From: Hymenobacter latericoloratus
GTDB lineage: Bacteria; Bacteroidota; Bacteroidia; Cytophagales; Hymenobacteraceae
Direction of reading: 5' to 3'
Length of the DNA stretch: 64,000 bases
Assembly (NCBI RefSeq): GCF_014199535.1
Contig: NZ_JACHNV010000003.1
Span: forward strand, 745,289 to 809,288
Made by a program: the position numbers and the translations under genes. Shown piece after piece: positions 1 to 8,390 of the stretch. The notes beneath the pieces were generated by a model. The model was not told where the DNA came from, made no database searches, and saw only the letters and a list, made by a program, of their open reading frames with translations. The stretch's first letter is position 1, and each line of letters opens with the position of its first letter.

Positions 1-489
1 GACGCCTCGCCGGTGCCCGTGCTGCTGTACAACGTGCCCGGCCGCACCAGTTCCAACCTAACGGCGGCCACTACCCTTACCCTGGCCCAGCACCCCAACA
101 TCATCGGCATTAAGGAAGCCAGCGGTAACCTGGAGCAGTGCATTGCCATTGCCGCCGCCAAACCCGCCGATTTCCTGCTGATTTCCGGCGACGATATGAT
201 GACGACTTCGCTCATCAGCTTCGGGGCGGTGGGCATCATTTCGGTGCTGGCCAACGCCTTCCCGCGCCGCTTCTCCGATATGACCCGCCACGCTCTCCGA
301 GGCGACTTCAAGGCGGCTAGCGAGCTGCTGTTCGGCTTCGTGGAATTGAACCCGCTGATGTATGAGGAAAGCAACCCCGTAGGCGTAAAAGCCGCTCTAG
401 CCGCCCAGGGCCTCTGCGCCGATGCCGTGCGCCTACCCCTGGTGGAAGGCTCAGAGAGCCTGAAGCAACGGATTGAGGAGTTGGTGTGA
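1..489 (+). CDS. dapA: 4-hydroxy-tetrahydrodipicolinate synthase, C-terminal part (cut by window edge)
   Basis: DapA condenses pyruvate with aspartate semialdehyde in the lysine/diaminopimelate pathway in the cytoplasm. The reading frame is already open at base 1, so the N-terminal part lies outside the window; 162 residues remain of a family that is usually near 290-300. The Schiff-base lysine is visible in IGIKEASGNL, followed by SGDDMM, and the C-terminal helical part ends normally (NPVGVKAAL, then IEELV). Its stop codon overlaps the GTG start of the next gene by four bases, so the two are probably translated together. Identification is firm; only the start is missing. Confidence 0.96.
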   Translation, partial: DASPVPVLLYNVPGRTSSNLTAATTLTLAQHPNIIGIKEASGNLEQCIAIAAAKPADFLLISGDDMMTTSLISFGAVGIISVLANAFPRRFSDMTRHALRGDFKAASELLFGFVELNPLMYEESNPVGVKAALAAQGLCADAVRLPLVEGSESLKQRIEELV

Positions 490-1139
490 GCGAGTTCTTC
501 GGCGCTTACCTGATACCTGTTTGCCTGCTTGGCTTTTACGCACCGGTGCTTGCTATTCGCAGATATTGGCCCGCCCAGCAAAAGCCCCAGCTACTTAAGT
601 GGATTCACTTGGGTGGCTGGGGCTTCTCTTTGTTGCTTGTAGTTGTCTTCGTCACATGGCGTGTATCGTTGCGAGGCCAGTGGCCCGATGTGCTGCCTTT
701 TACCTTGGCGTGGCTGGCTGCCGGCAGCTACTTTTTGCTCCGCCGTAAGCAAATGAACTGGGCCAGCAAGCTCTATTTTGGGAGCTGGTTTATCTACCCG
801 GGCTTTTTAGCGGCAACTTTCCTGCTGGATAGGATACTCTTCGTTACTGCCTCTATTCCAGTTTTTCTCCTCATGCCACAAACTGAACCCTACCATAGCT
901 CCAATTACACCATCCGAAGTGCCAACTCACTGATTGGACCACCTCAGATTACCTTGCTTACCCCTCTTGCCAGTGTATTGGAACGCCAGCAAGGCACCTC
1001 TGTCAATGTAGATGGCCGCCAATACGGCGCACTTGACTCCACGCTTACTTTACGGGTTGTGTCTTCAGCTCAGGACGATACAACTGCGGTAATAGTCTCT
1101 ACTGCTAGCCGCCAATTTCAGATTCAGTTCACGCGCTGA
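486..1139 (+). CDS. uncharacterised multi-pass membrane protein
   Basis: I do not recognise the family. The 217-residue product starts with GTG overlapping the dapA stop (GTGA), which suggests translational coupling. Hydrophobic stretches near residues 6-24, 41-60, 69-86 and 96-130 predict four or five membrane segments. About 85 mostly polar residues follow and may be a soluble C-terminal domain. Codon use is more AT-rich than in dapA. No catalytic motif is visible, and a link to lysine synthesis is not implied by position alone. Confidence 0.75.
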   Translation: MSEFFGAYLIPVCLLGFYAPVLAIRRYWPAQQKPQLLKWIHLGGWGFSLLLVVVFVTWRVSLRGQWPDVLPFTLAWLAAGSYFLLRRKQMNWASKLYFGSWFIYPGFLAATFLLDRILFVTASIPVFLLMPQTEPYHSSNYTIRSANSLIGPPQITLLTPLASVLERQQGTSVNVDGRQYGALDSTLTLRVVSSAQDDTTAVIVSTASRQFQIQFTR

Positions 1140-1141
1140 CC

Positions 1142-1879
1142 TTACCACCCACTGGCCAGCACATCGGCGACGTGCAGGGTTTTGATGGGCTTTTTCTCGC
1201 GGCGAATGTAGGCGTCGAGGTGCATGAGGCAGCTGGTGTCGGTGCTGATGAGGTAGTCGGCGCCGGTGGCCAGGGCGTGCTCTACTTTCTGCTCGGCCAT
1301 GGCCACCGAAATGGCCTCGAACTTCACGGCGAAGGTGCCGCCGAAGCCGCAGCAGGTTTCCGTTTCGGCCATTTCCAGCCGCTCCAGGCCCGGAATAGCA
1401 TCGAGCAGCTGGCGCGGAGCCTCGCGGATGCCGCACTCCCGCAGGGCCGAGCAGGAATCGTGGTAGGTGTACTTGCCGGCCAGCTGGGCCTGCGGGATGG
1501 ACGTCACGCCCAGCACATCCACCAGAAACTCCGTCAGCTCGAAGGCCCGGCGCTGCACCCCGTGGTAGCGCCCCGAGTCGGGGGTACCCTCAAACAAATC
1601 GGCGTAGGTATTGCGCACCATACCAATGCAGGAGGCCGAGGGGCTTACAATGTAGCGTTCCTCCTGGGTCGGGAAGTCATCGAGAAACTTGCGGGCCACC
1701 TCGCAGCTCTGTTCCTTGTAGCCTGCGTTGTAGGCCGGCTGTCCGCAGCAGGTCTGGTTGGCGTTGTAGTGCACCTGGCAGCCCACGGCCTCCAGCACCT
1801 TCACCATGTTCAGGGCGGTGTGCGGGAAAAGCTGATCGACAAAGCAGGGAATAAACAGATCGACTTGAGGGGCGGGCAT
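1142..1879 (-). CDS. lutA: (Fe-S)-binding protein, lactate utilisation protein A family
   Basis: This 245-residue cytoplasmic protein has two cysteine-rich CCG domains: TCCGQPAYNAGY around residue 43 and TCCGFGGTFAVKFE around residue 176, each preceded by its own partner cysteines (PCFVDQ near residue 11; HDSCSALREC near 140). This matches LutA/YkgE, one subunit of the LutABC system that oxidises L-lactate to pyruvate. LutB and LutC are not adjacent here, so a different redox role or dispersed subunits are possible. It converges on the upstream membrane-protein gene with two bases between the stops. A REP-like inverted repeat lies just upstream of the start. Confidence 0.9.
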   Translation of the reverse strand: MPAPQVDLFIPCFVDQLFPHTALNMVKVLEAVGCQVHYNANQTCCGQPAYNAGYKEQSCEVARKFLDDFPTQEERYIVSPSASCIGMVRNTYADLFEGTPDSGRYHGVQRRAFELTEFLVDVLGVTSIPQAQLAGKYTYHDSCSALRECGIREAPRQLLDAIPGLERLEMAETETCCGFGGTFAVKFEAISVAMAEQKVEHALATGADYLISTDTSCLMHLDAYIRREKKPIKTLHVADVLASGW

Positions 1880-1907
1880 AAGGCGGAGTAGGAAGTCAGG
1901 TGAAACT

Positions 1908-2015
1908 GTCTGTCATCCTGAGCGCAATGCAGGACCTTGTCACGGTAGCACGAGTCGTTGGTGCGCTTGCTGTTCCCGCGTGATAAGGTACTGCGCTACG
2001 CTCAGGATGACGGAC
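1908..2015. repeat. REP-like inverted repeat (family with GTCATCCTGAGCG ends)
   Basis: The arms at 1908-1944 and 1977-2015 are imperfect inverted copies of each other, both carrying GTCATCCTGAGCG at the outside and an ACCTTNTCACG block inside. The element fills almost all of the gap between the lutA start and the HMG-CoA lyase stop. It carries no open frame. The arrangement resembles the dispersed palindromic units seen between genes in many Bacteroidota. Confidence 0.8.
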
Positions 2016-2028
2016 GACAAAGTACGGG

Positions 2029-2883
2029 TTAATGCCCCACAAAAATCTGCTGATTCAGCCGCATGGCCTCTGCCAGAGCCGGCTGGTTCAGCTGCGGCCC
2101 TACCCCTTCTGCCCCGGCAAACTCCAGCAGCCGCTCGGTGGGCATGTTGCCGGTAAGCTGATCTGCCGCCATGGGGCAGCCGCCGTAGCCGCCCAGGGCC
2201 CCATCGAAGCGGCGGCAACCGGCCTCGTAGGCGGCCTGCACCTTTTCGCGCCAGGTATCGGGGGTAGTGTGCAGGTGGGCCCCGAAGTTGATTTGCGGAA
2301 AAGCGGCGGTCAGCTCCCGGAAGGCCGGGCCGATGGTAGCGGGGGTAGAAACCCCGATGGTATCGGACAGGGCCACAATGCCCACCTTCAGGTCGGCGAG
2401 CTTTTGGGTAAACTCGCCGAGCACTTCCGGGCTCCAGGGGTCATTGTAGGGGTTGCCGAAACCCATGCTCAGGTACACCACCTGCTCCTGTCCGCTGCGG
2501 GCGCACAGCTCCTGCATTTGGGCTACGTCGTCGAGGGCCTGGGCGATGCTTTTGTTGGTATTGCGCTGCTGAAAGGTTTCGGACACCGATAAGGGAAAAC
2601 CGATGTAGCGGATTTGCGGGTACTGGGCAGCCGTTTCGGCCCCGCGCAGGTTGGCTACAATGGCCAGCAGTTGGGTGCGGGTCTGGCTCAGGTCGAGGCC
2701 GGCTAGCACCTCGGCCGTATCGGCCAGCTGTGGAATAGCCTTGGGTGAAACGAAGGAGCCAAAATCGAGGGTATCGAACCCTACCCGCAGCAGGGCGTTG
2801 AGGTAGGCCGTTTTGTCGGGGGTAGGAATGAAGGTGGGCCAGCCCTGCATGGCGTCGCGGGGGCACTCGGTGAGATGGAGCAT
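2029..2883 (-). CDS. mvaB: hydroxymethylglutaryl-CoA lyase
   Basis: Cleaves 3-hydroxy-3-methylglutaryl-CoA to acetoacetate and acetyl-CoA, the last step of leucine breakdown. The 284-residue TIM-barrel protein shows ECPRDAMQGW at the N-terminus (catalytic Arg/Asp region), SDTIGVS, GAHLHT (metal-binding histidines) and the signature loop GALGGYGGCPMAADQLTG with the active-site cysteine. The frame stays open upstream to 3129, but that extension is repeat DNA, so the ATG at 2883 (MLHLTECPRD) is chosen. It lies alone between a REP-like element and a GGTGA array. Length is slightly under the usual 295-300. Confidence 0.95.
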   Translation of the reverse strand: MLHLTECPRDAMQGWPTFIPTPDKTAYLNALLRVGFDTLDFGSFVSPKAIPQLADTAEVLAGLDLSQTRTQLLAIVANLRGAETAAQYPQIRYIGFPLSVSETFQQRNTNKSIAQALDDVAQMQELCARSGQEQVVYLSMGFGNPYNDPWSPEVLGEFTQKLADLKVGIVALSDTIGVSTPATIGPAFRELTAAFPQINFGAHLHTTPDTWREKVQAAYEAGCRRFDGALGGYGGCPMAADQLTGNMPTERLLEFAGAEGVGPQLNQPALAEAMRLNQQIFVGH

Positions 2884-3233
2884 GGGTGGGAAGGTGGTGA
2901 AGGTGCGAAGTTGGGAAAAGTGGTGAAATGGTGAGATAGTGAGATGATGAAATGGTGAGTTGTCATGGCGAGGAGGCACGACGAAGCCATCCGTCCTGAC
3001 CAATGTGCTACCCCCCTGAGATGTGACAAACCTTTGCCAACCGTCATGGCGAGGCACGAAGCCATCCGTCCTGACCAGCATGCTTCCCCCTGACCTGTGA
3101 CGAGCCCTTGACGATTGTACTGCCGTCAAGGGTTTGTCACACTATAAGGCTTGGTCACACTGAGAGGAAAGATGGCGTCGCTCCGCTCGCCATGACAACT
3201 CTCCATCTCACTATCTCACCGTTTCACCATTTT
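2884..3233. repeat. composite intergenic repeat: inverted GGTGA/TCACC arrays around a second repeated unit
   Basis: This divergent gap of over 300 bases holds no supported gene. The left arm 2884-2960 is a degenerate run of GGTGAAAT/GTGAGAT units starting directly at the mvaB start codon. The right arm 3201-3233 is its inverse. A 17-bp stretch is perfectly inverted (2930-2946 against 3204-3220), and a further 14 bp is too (2959-2972 against 3186-3199). Between the arms a unit beginning GTCATGGCGAG and containing GAAGCCATCCGTCCTGACC occurs twice in tandem (about 2961 and 3045), with a partial inverse copy near 3150-3195. Confidence 0.85.
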
Positions 3234-3299
3234 CTTATCGAACTACTAACCGTTAGCTATGGTTTGTCCTATTACCTACCTCCCGTTACCCACTACCCC

Positions 3300-4637
3300 T
3301 TGCTACTACCTCGCCTGCGGACCCTGCCGGCCGCGCTGTTCGTCCTATTTCTTACCGCTTGCAGCCAAAGCCAGACGCTGCAGGGAATCTTCCAGCAATC
3401 AACCCCGCACGAGGCCTACGCCCGCAAGCTGAAACTGGCGGGCCTGGCCGAAACCGCCCTGGGCCGCGACTGGCTCCGGGCCGCCGACCAGGCCCTGCGC
3501 GATTCACTGGTGGTGAAGCTGCCGTTTCAGGAAAGCGGCTTTTTCCCCGCCGACCGCGCCGTGGCTACCGGGCTGCGCTACCTCGTGCGGACCGGCGAAA
3601 CCATTCAGATCAGCCTGACGCTGGCCCCCGGCACGCAGGCGCCCAAAGTATTTGTAGATGCCTTCGAGCTGAGCCCCGACCGTTCAGAGCCCCGCCACCT
3701 GGCCGCGGCCGATACGGCGGCTCTCTCCTTTCGCTATGTGGCCGAAGCCGACCGCCAGCATGTGCTGCGGGTGCAGCCGGAGCTGCTGCGCGGCGGACGC
3801 TACACCCTGCGCATCCGCCGCGAGCCTAGCCTGAGCTTTCCGGTAAAAGGCAAAACCGACGTGGCCGTGGGCTCGTTCTGGGGAGTACCCCGCGACGGGG
3901 GCGCCCGCCGCCACGAGGGTATTGATATTTTTGCTCAGCGCGGCACGCCGGCCATTGCCTCCGCCCACGGCTACATTACCCGCGTAAATGAAACCAAGCT
4001 CGGGGGCCGGGTGGTGTGGCTGGCCGATACCGACCACGGCCAGCACTTATACTACGCCCACCTCGATAAGCAGCTGGTACAGCCCGGCCAGCGCGTGAAG
4101 CCCGGCGACACGTTGGGGCTGGTGGGCAACACCGGTAACGCCCGCACCACTGCGCCTCACCTGCACTTTGGCGTGTACCGCAACGGCGCCGTTGATCCGT
4201 TTCCCTTCGTGCGGCGCCCCGATGCAATGCCGCCTGTGCCCAAAGTGCTGCCCAGCCGCCTGGGCCAGTGGGTACGAGCCCGCGAAACGCGCCTGACCTT
4301 GCGCCGCACACCCACCGCTACGGGCGTAGCGGCCGGAGCGGCCACCCGCCCTACCCCCCTGCTGGTACTGGGGGCCACCGCCGAGTGGCTGCGCGTGCAG
4401 CTGCCCACCGGCCGTACTGGCTTCGTACCGGCCAAGGCGGTGCTGACGGCTACCCCTCTGCGTCGCGAAAACCTGCCCCTGCCTACCGACCTGCGCGCCC
4501 GGCCCGCGGCCGATGCCTTAACCGTGGCCGCCCTTCCGGCGCAAACCACCGTGGCCGTGCTGGGCGAGTATGGCAAGTTCCGGCTGGTGCGGCAGGCCAA
4601 CGGCCGCACGGGGTGGCTGGCGGTGGCCGCGTCGTAA
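3300..4637 (+). CDS. M23 family metallopeptidase lipoprotein with two SH3-like domains
   Basis: Likely a peptidoglycan hydrolase or a regulator of one, anchored in the envelope. The TTG at 3300 is chosen because it gives a compact lipoprotein signal (LPAALFVLFLTAC, lipobox cysteine near residue 20). An in-frame ATG at 3192 would add 36 residues read from repeat DNA. The M23/LytM domain (about residues 180-315) has the zinc-site motifs RHEGIDIF and HLHFGVY. Two SH3b-like modules follow (about residues 322-385 and 390-445), each with an RLTLR/LRARP strand and a GRTGF/GRTGW turn, likely for cell-wall binding. It ends before a pair of terminators. Confidence 0.88.
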   Translation: MLLPRLRTLPAALFVLFLTACSQSQTLQGIFQQSTPHEAYARKLKLAGLAETALGRDWLRAADQALRDSLVVKLPFQESGFFPADRAVATGLRYLVRTGETIQISLTLAPGTQAPKVFVDAFELSPDRSEPRHLAAADTAALSFRYVAEADRQHVLRVQPELLRGGRYTLRIRREPSLSFPVKGKTDVAVGSFWGVPRDGGARRHEGIDIFAQRGTPAIASAHGYITRVNETKLGGRVVWLADTDHGQHLYYAHLDKQLVQPGQRVKPGDTLGLVGNTGNARTTAPHLHFGVYRNGAVDPFPFVRRPDAMPPVPKVLPSRLGQWVRARETRLTLRRTPTATGVAAGAATRPTPLLVLGATAEWLRVQLPTGRTGFVPAKAVLTATPLRRENLPLPTDLRARPAADALTVAALPAQTTVAVLGEYGKFRLVRQANGRTGWLAVAAS

Positions 4638-4754
4638 CGTAGGCTACCGCGGGCCGCCTGCTCCCGCTTTCTTGAAGCAACTTGGTCTAGTGTCCGGTTC
4701 CTCATGCAGTGCTCATGCGGCTGCGCGAAGGGTTGCCTTGGTGATTAAAATAAA

Positions 4755-4790
4755 AACGGGGAGTGGCTTCGACGGAAGCGACTCCCCGTT
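4755..4790. terminator. intrinsic terminator hairpin
   Basis: Arms AACGGGGAGT and ACTCCCCGTT enclose a short loop between two convergent genes. It is A-rich on the left and followed by CTCTGTTTTC, so it can act for the rightward M23 gene. Confidence 0.75.
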
Positions 4791-4820
4791 CTCTGTTTTC
4801 TTCGGTCCCGCTCACACGTA

Positions 4821-4853
4821 AAAAGCCGCCGGACGTGCAGTCCGACGGCTTTT
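4821..4853. terminator. bidirectional terminator hairpin
   Basis: AAAAGCCG and CGGCTTTT arms with runs of A on the left and T on the right, so it can work in both directions between the convergent M23 and lipoprotein genes. Confidence 0.8.
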
Positions 4854-4875
4854 CAGGTTACTTGCTCTGCTAGTG

Positions 4876-5478
4876 CTATTCAGCAATTACCACGGCCCGG
4901 CCCAGTTTTTTGGAGTAGGCTACGCGCCGCTCCCGGCCCCCGGCCGAGGGGTAGTCGAACCCAACGGCACGGGTGTCTTCCTTTACCGAGTTCCAGGATT
5001 GGGCATCCACGTTTTCGGGTTGGGTAGCGGTGCGGGGCACGGCGGGCTGCACAAACCGGTCCTCGCGGAAAAAGCTGTTCATACCCTGCAGAATGGCTAT
5101 TTCCTTGTCGCGGACGGTGGCCGCCTGCGGGTCGTCCAGGTCCCGTTCGTTAATCAGGGCTGAGGCCGGAATAATTTCCTTGCGCAGCGTATCGCCGGTG
5201 CTGCTGATAATCATGAAATAAGCCTGGGCGGTGGCGATTTTAGGCCCACGCAGCTGCAGCACAAAGTTGTCTTTGCTGCGCGGGTTGGAAAAGGCATGGG
5301 CCATGTTGACCGTCCGCAGCACGGTGCGCTCCGAAACGCGGCCCCGGTTGGCTTCGGGGGTAGGCGTAAACACTCGGTCGGCATTTTTGGAAGTACCCAC
5401 CTCCCGCTCCGTATTAATACAGGAAGCCAGCTGGAGTAAACATAAAGCCCCACAAGTGGGGAGGGAAAGCTTTTTCAT
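4876..5478 (-). CDS. uncharacterised lipoprotein
   Basis: I do not recognise a family. The ATG at 5478 gives MKKLSLPTCGALCLLQLASC, a lipoprotein signal with the lipid-modified cysteine at about residue 20; an upstream in-frame ATG would only lengthen it by seven residues. The mature 180 residues are polar, contain no further cysteine, and end in a basic segment with VAYSKKLGRAVVIAE. A candidate -7 box (CAAAACTA on the plus strand, 5520-5527) lies about 40 bases upstream. It is monocistronic, sharing a terminator region with the convergent M23 gene. Confidence 0.72.
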   Translation of the reverse strand: MKKLSLPTCGALCLLQLASCINTEREVGTSKNADRVFTPTPEANRGRVSERTVLRTVNMAHAFSNPRSKDNFVLQLRGPKIATAQAYFMIISSTGDTLRKEIIPASALINERDLDDPQAATVRDKEIAILQGMNSFFREDRFVQPAVPRTATQPENVDAQSWNSVKEDTRAVGFDYPSAGGRERRVAYSKKLGRAVVIAE

Positions 5479-5760
5479 GAAGGAAAAGTCAGCCATCATC
5501 TATTCAGTTCGGCAAATTACAAAACTACCGACAGCCCAATGCCAAAGCGGCTGGTTTAATGAAGCAGTACTAGTAGAATGGGTAGTGACACCGTGTACCG
5601 CAAAAGCCGGTGCCAGGTTGTGCACAAAATAAAGGAAATCCGGCGCGCTGCCGCCTACCCCCGATCAGCACCTCAGCCCGGCAGCCATCGGAGCCAGCGT
5701 AGGCCAGACCGTAACCGGGAAATTTTCGTCTCGGGCGCAGCCGGGCAGTTTCCCACCGTT

Positions 5761-6489
5761 CTAGAAAAGCCCAAGCTCCAGCCCCACCACCCAGCGGGGC
5801 AACTCGGCATACGCGGGGTTAGCCTGGGCTGTAAACGTACGGGAGAGGCGGTAGCGGGCCGTGGCCGCGTAGCGGCCGCTGCCCAGGCGCGCTCCTACCC
5901 CAACGGGCCAACGGTGCAGGTAGCTGAGGTTGCGCTCTACCACCACCGTGCGCTTGCCGCCACCGGTTCCCGGCCGGTCTTCATAGTGATGAGACGTGCC
6001 GAGAGCCCAGCCGCCCCAGCCACTTACATCCAGGTAGTGTCCGATGACGTTGCCCCGACGGCCGAAGTTCAGGCGCAGGTAGGGCTCCAGCTGCAGCTGG
6101 GAAAGCACCACTGACTCGGCGTGGTGCAGGGCGGGCGTAGGCAGCAGCTTCCGGCTGTTCTGCTGCAAGTGATAAGCCAGGCGGGCGTAGCGCACATCAA
6201 CGCCGGTTGCTACCGACTGAGACAGGCGAAACTTATGACGCAGCCCCACGAAAAACTCCGCCGACTTGAAATAGCGCAGGTCGGCCCCGGCCCCTTCCGG
6301 CCGCCCTACTACCGGCGCGTAGCCCAGGTACAGATGGCGGTAAACGGCCCGGTTGGGTCCATAACGGGCCCGGACCGAATCGGCGGATGGGTCGGCGCGC
6401 AGCAGCACCCGCTGGGCCCGGGCTTCGGGTGCCAGAAGCAGCATCCCCGCCAGGCCCGCGCCGGCCAGTTTCAGAACGTGCGTTATCAT
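5761..6489 (-). CDS. uncharacterised secreted protein, likely outer-membrane beta-barrel
   Basis: The ATG at 6489 overlaps the stop of the upstream subtilase gene (ATGA), so translation is probably coupled to it. The 242-residue product begins with a Sec signal peptide (LAGAGLAGMLLLAPEARA, cleavage near residue 25). The mature part is rich in alternating aromatic/polar strands (for example YLRLNFGRRGNVIGHYLDVSGW and RYAATARYRLSRTFTAQ) and ends VVGLELGLF, with a terminal phenylalanine typical of barrel proteins. No named family was recognised; barrel topology is an inference from composition. Confidence 0.7.
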   Translation of the reverse strand: MITHVLKLAGAGLAGMLLLAPEARAQRVLLRADPSADSVRARYGPNRAVYRHLYLGYAPVVGRPEGAGADLRYFKSAEFFVGLRHKFRLSQSVATGVDVRYARLAYHLQQNSRKLLPTPALHHAESVVLSQLQLEPYLRLNFGRRGNVIGHYLDVSGWGGWALGTSHHYEDRPGTGGGKRTVVVERNLSYLHRWPVGVGARLGSGRYAATARYRLSRTFTAQANPAYAELPRWVVGLELGLF

Positions 6490-8291
6490 GGAGCTACGTA
6501 GGTTTTGGTGTATCCCTGGTAATGCACCCGGGCGGCGTAGCCGGGGCGGAGCAGACGCAGTGGCACCCGCAGCACCGCCCGTTGCTGCACTTCCAGCACC
6601 TCGTAGCGCAGCAGACGGCCCTCGCGGTCCATCAACTGCCAATACAGGTACGCCGGCGGGGCAGCCGGCACCAGCTCGGCGGGGGCGGTAGCGGCCGGGC
6701 GGGGCTGTTCCTGCCCAACGGCCGCCACGGCCGGGGCCGCTGGCTCCGTTACCGCCCGCACCGAGTCGGCGAACAGCGGCAGGGTGCGGGCCGGTACGCG
6801 GGCGGCTTCCTCCCGGATTATCACAGCCAGCACAGAGTCCTGGCGCACTACGTCAAAAGAAGCCGGCGCTTCGGGAGCGGGCCGGGTAAAGAACGCGGCC
6901 CGGGGCAGACCGTAGCCGTGAGCGTAATCAAAATATGGATAGAGTGACGCCGACTCCTGCAGCCGGGCGAACAGCTGCATGGCCGTTAAGTGGCGCTGCT
7001 GCTGCCAGACGCAGGCCGCAAAGCCGGCCACCAGCGGACTGGCAAAGGATGTGCCTTCCGTGCGCACGTAGCCGCCGGGCGCGGCGGCAATTACTACTCC
7101 AAAGGCCGCCACGTTAGGCTTCAGGCGCTGCCCCGGAGCGGGGCCGTAGCTGCTGAAATCCAGGTGCAGGTAGGTATCGGGGTCAACGCCGCCTACCGCC
7201 AGCACGGAGTCGCCATCGGCGGGGGTGCCCACGGTGCGCCACTGCGGGTCGTCGCCGTCGTTACCGGCTGCATTCACCACCAGTATGCCTTTGCGCACGG
7301 CCAGTTCGGCGGCGCGCGCGACCAGGCTGGTGCGCCCGTTCATCTGCTCCGGGAAATAGCGGCGGGTAGTATAGCCCAGGGAGGAGTTGATGATATCGGC
7401 CCCGTTGCGGTCGGCCCACTCGGCGGCGGCCAGCCAGGCTTCTTCTTCGGCGTACTTCTCGCGGTGCATCTGCTCGGTGCGGGCCAGCAGAAACTCGGCG
7501 CCCTCCCCCAGCCCCAGGCGGGTACTGTCGGGCAGGCGGCCGGCAATGCAGGAAAGGACCTCGGTGCCGTGGCTTCCGCCCTGGTACACGGCGGGCGTAC
7601 GGCGCAGAAAATCATAGGTAGCTACAATGGCCCCGCGGCGGCGCAGATGCGCGAAGGCCGGGTGCCGGTCGGCCCCCGTGAAGCCCACATCGAAAATGGC
7701 AATGCGCAGGCCGCGCCCGTTCAGGCGGGCCTGGCGGAAGTCGGCCGCGCCCAAGCTGGCGGCCTGCCGTCGGGCCAACGACCTATCAGCGGTGGTAAGC
7801 GGGCCACCGGCCGCGGCCGGGGCGTGGGCGGCGGGCAGCAGTACCTCTTCGGGCCAGGCGGTGACGGAGCTGACCCCCGGCAGCTGGCGCAGCCGGGCAG
7901 CTTGGCTGGGCGTGGCGCGGCAGGCAACGGCATTAAACCAGCGGCTCACCAGCGTAACCGAGTCGGCCAGGGCCCGCACCCGGGCCACGTAATCGGGGCG
8001 TACCGGAAAGTCGGTGCTGTCGGCGGGGGGCAGGTGCTGGCGGCGGCGGCGGGCCTGGGCGGCGGGGCTGAAATAGCTACCAGGCCGCAGCTGCTGCCCG
8101 CCTTTGTCGCGGAAGGTAACCCAGTAGCGGGTGGTGGGCGGCGCCGTTGCCGCCGGGGCGGCAGCACCAGCCCGCAGGCTGCCTACCACAAACAGGGCCA
8201 GGAACGTGATATAGAAACGCAAGCGGAAATAACTACGAGAAAACGCAAACCGGTTTCCAAGGTACAACAAACCCGGAGTTACGGGCGGCAC
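6486..8291 (-). CDS. S8 family serine peptidase (subtilase), secreted
   Basis: A secreted subtilisin-like protease of about 600 residues. After a GTG start, a hydrophobic segment (FYITFLALFVVGSLRAGAAA, about residues 27-46) acts as signal peptide. A propeptide-like region follows (YWVTFRDKGG and QLPGVSSVTAWPEE, resembling an inhibitor I9 domain). The catalytic triad is visible: Asp in IAIFDVGFTG, His in GSHGTEVLSC, Ser in GTSFASPLVAGFAA, with the oxyanion Asn in NAAGNDGDD. The roughly 140-residue C-terminus may be a secretion or surface domain. It forms a two-gene unit with the overlapping downstream barrel-like protein. Confidence 0.93.
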   Translation of the reverse strand: MPPVTPGLLYLGNRFAFSRSYFRLRFYITFLALFVVGSLRAGAAAPAATAPPTTRYWVTFRDKGGQQLRPGSYFSPAAQARRRRQHLPPADSTDFPVRPDYVARVRALADSVTLVSRWFNAVACRATPSQAARLRQLPGVSSVTAWPEEVLLPAAHAPAAAGGPLTTADRSLARRQAASLGAADFRQARLNGRGLRIAIFDVGFTGADRHPAFAHLRRRGAIVATYDFLRRTPAVYQGGSHGTEVLSCIAGRLPDSTRLGLGEGAEFLLARTEQMHREKYAEEEAWLAAAEWADRNGADIINSSLGYTTRRYFPEQMNGRTSLVARAAELAVRKGILVVNAAGNDGDDPQWRTVGTPADGDSVLAVGGVDPDTYLHLDFSSYGPAPGQRLKPNVAAFGVVIAAAPGGYVRTEGTSFASPLVAGFAACVWQQQRHLTAMQLFARLQESASLYPYFDYAHGYGLPRAAFFTRPAPEAPASFDVVRQDSVLAVIIREEAARVPARTLPLFADSVRAVTEPAAPAVAAVGQEQPRPAATAPAELVPAAPPAYLYWQLMDREGRLLRYEVLEVQQRAVLRVPLRLLRPGYAARVHYQGYTKTYVAP

Positions 8292-8390
8292 GCGTGGGGT
8301 AATTTCCGCGACTGGAAATTAGCTGGGTTGTAACTCCCCCGTGCACCGGCTCGTTTCTACCACGTCGTATTTCACCTACGTTTTTTCATC

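Noticed and set aside
6990..8333. A long rightward open frame opposite the subtilase gene
   Set aside because: It is antisense to a clear S8 peptidase, is Gly/Ala/Arg-rich without any recognisable motif, and arises from high G+C at third codon positions.
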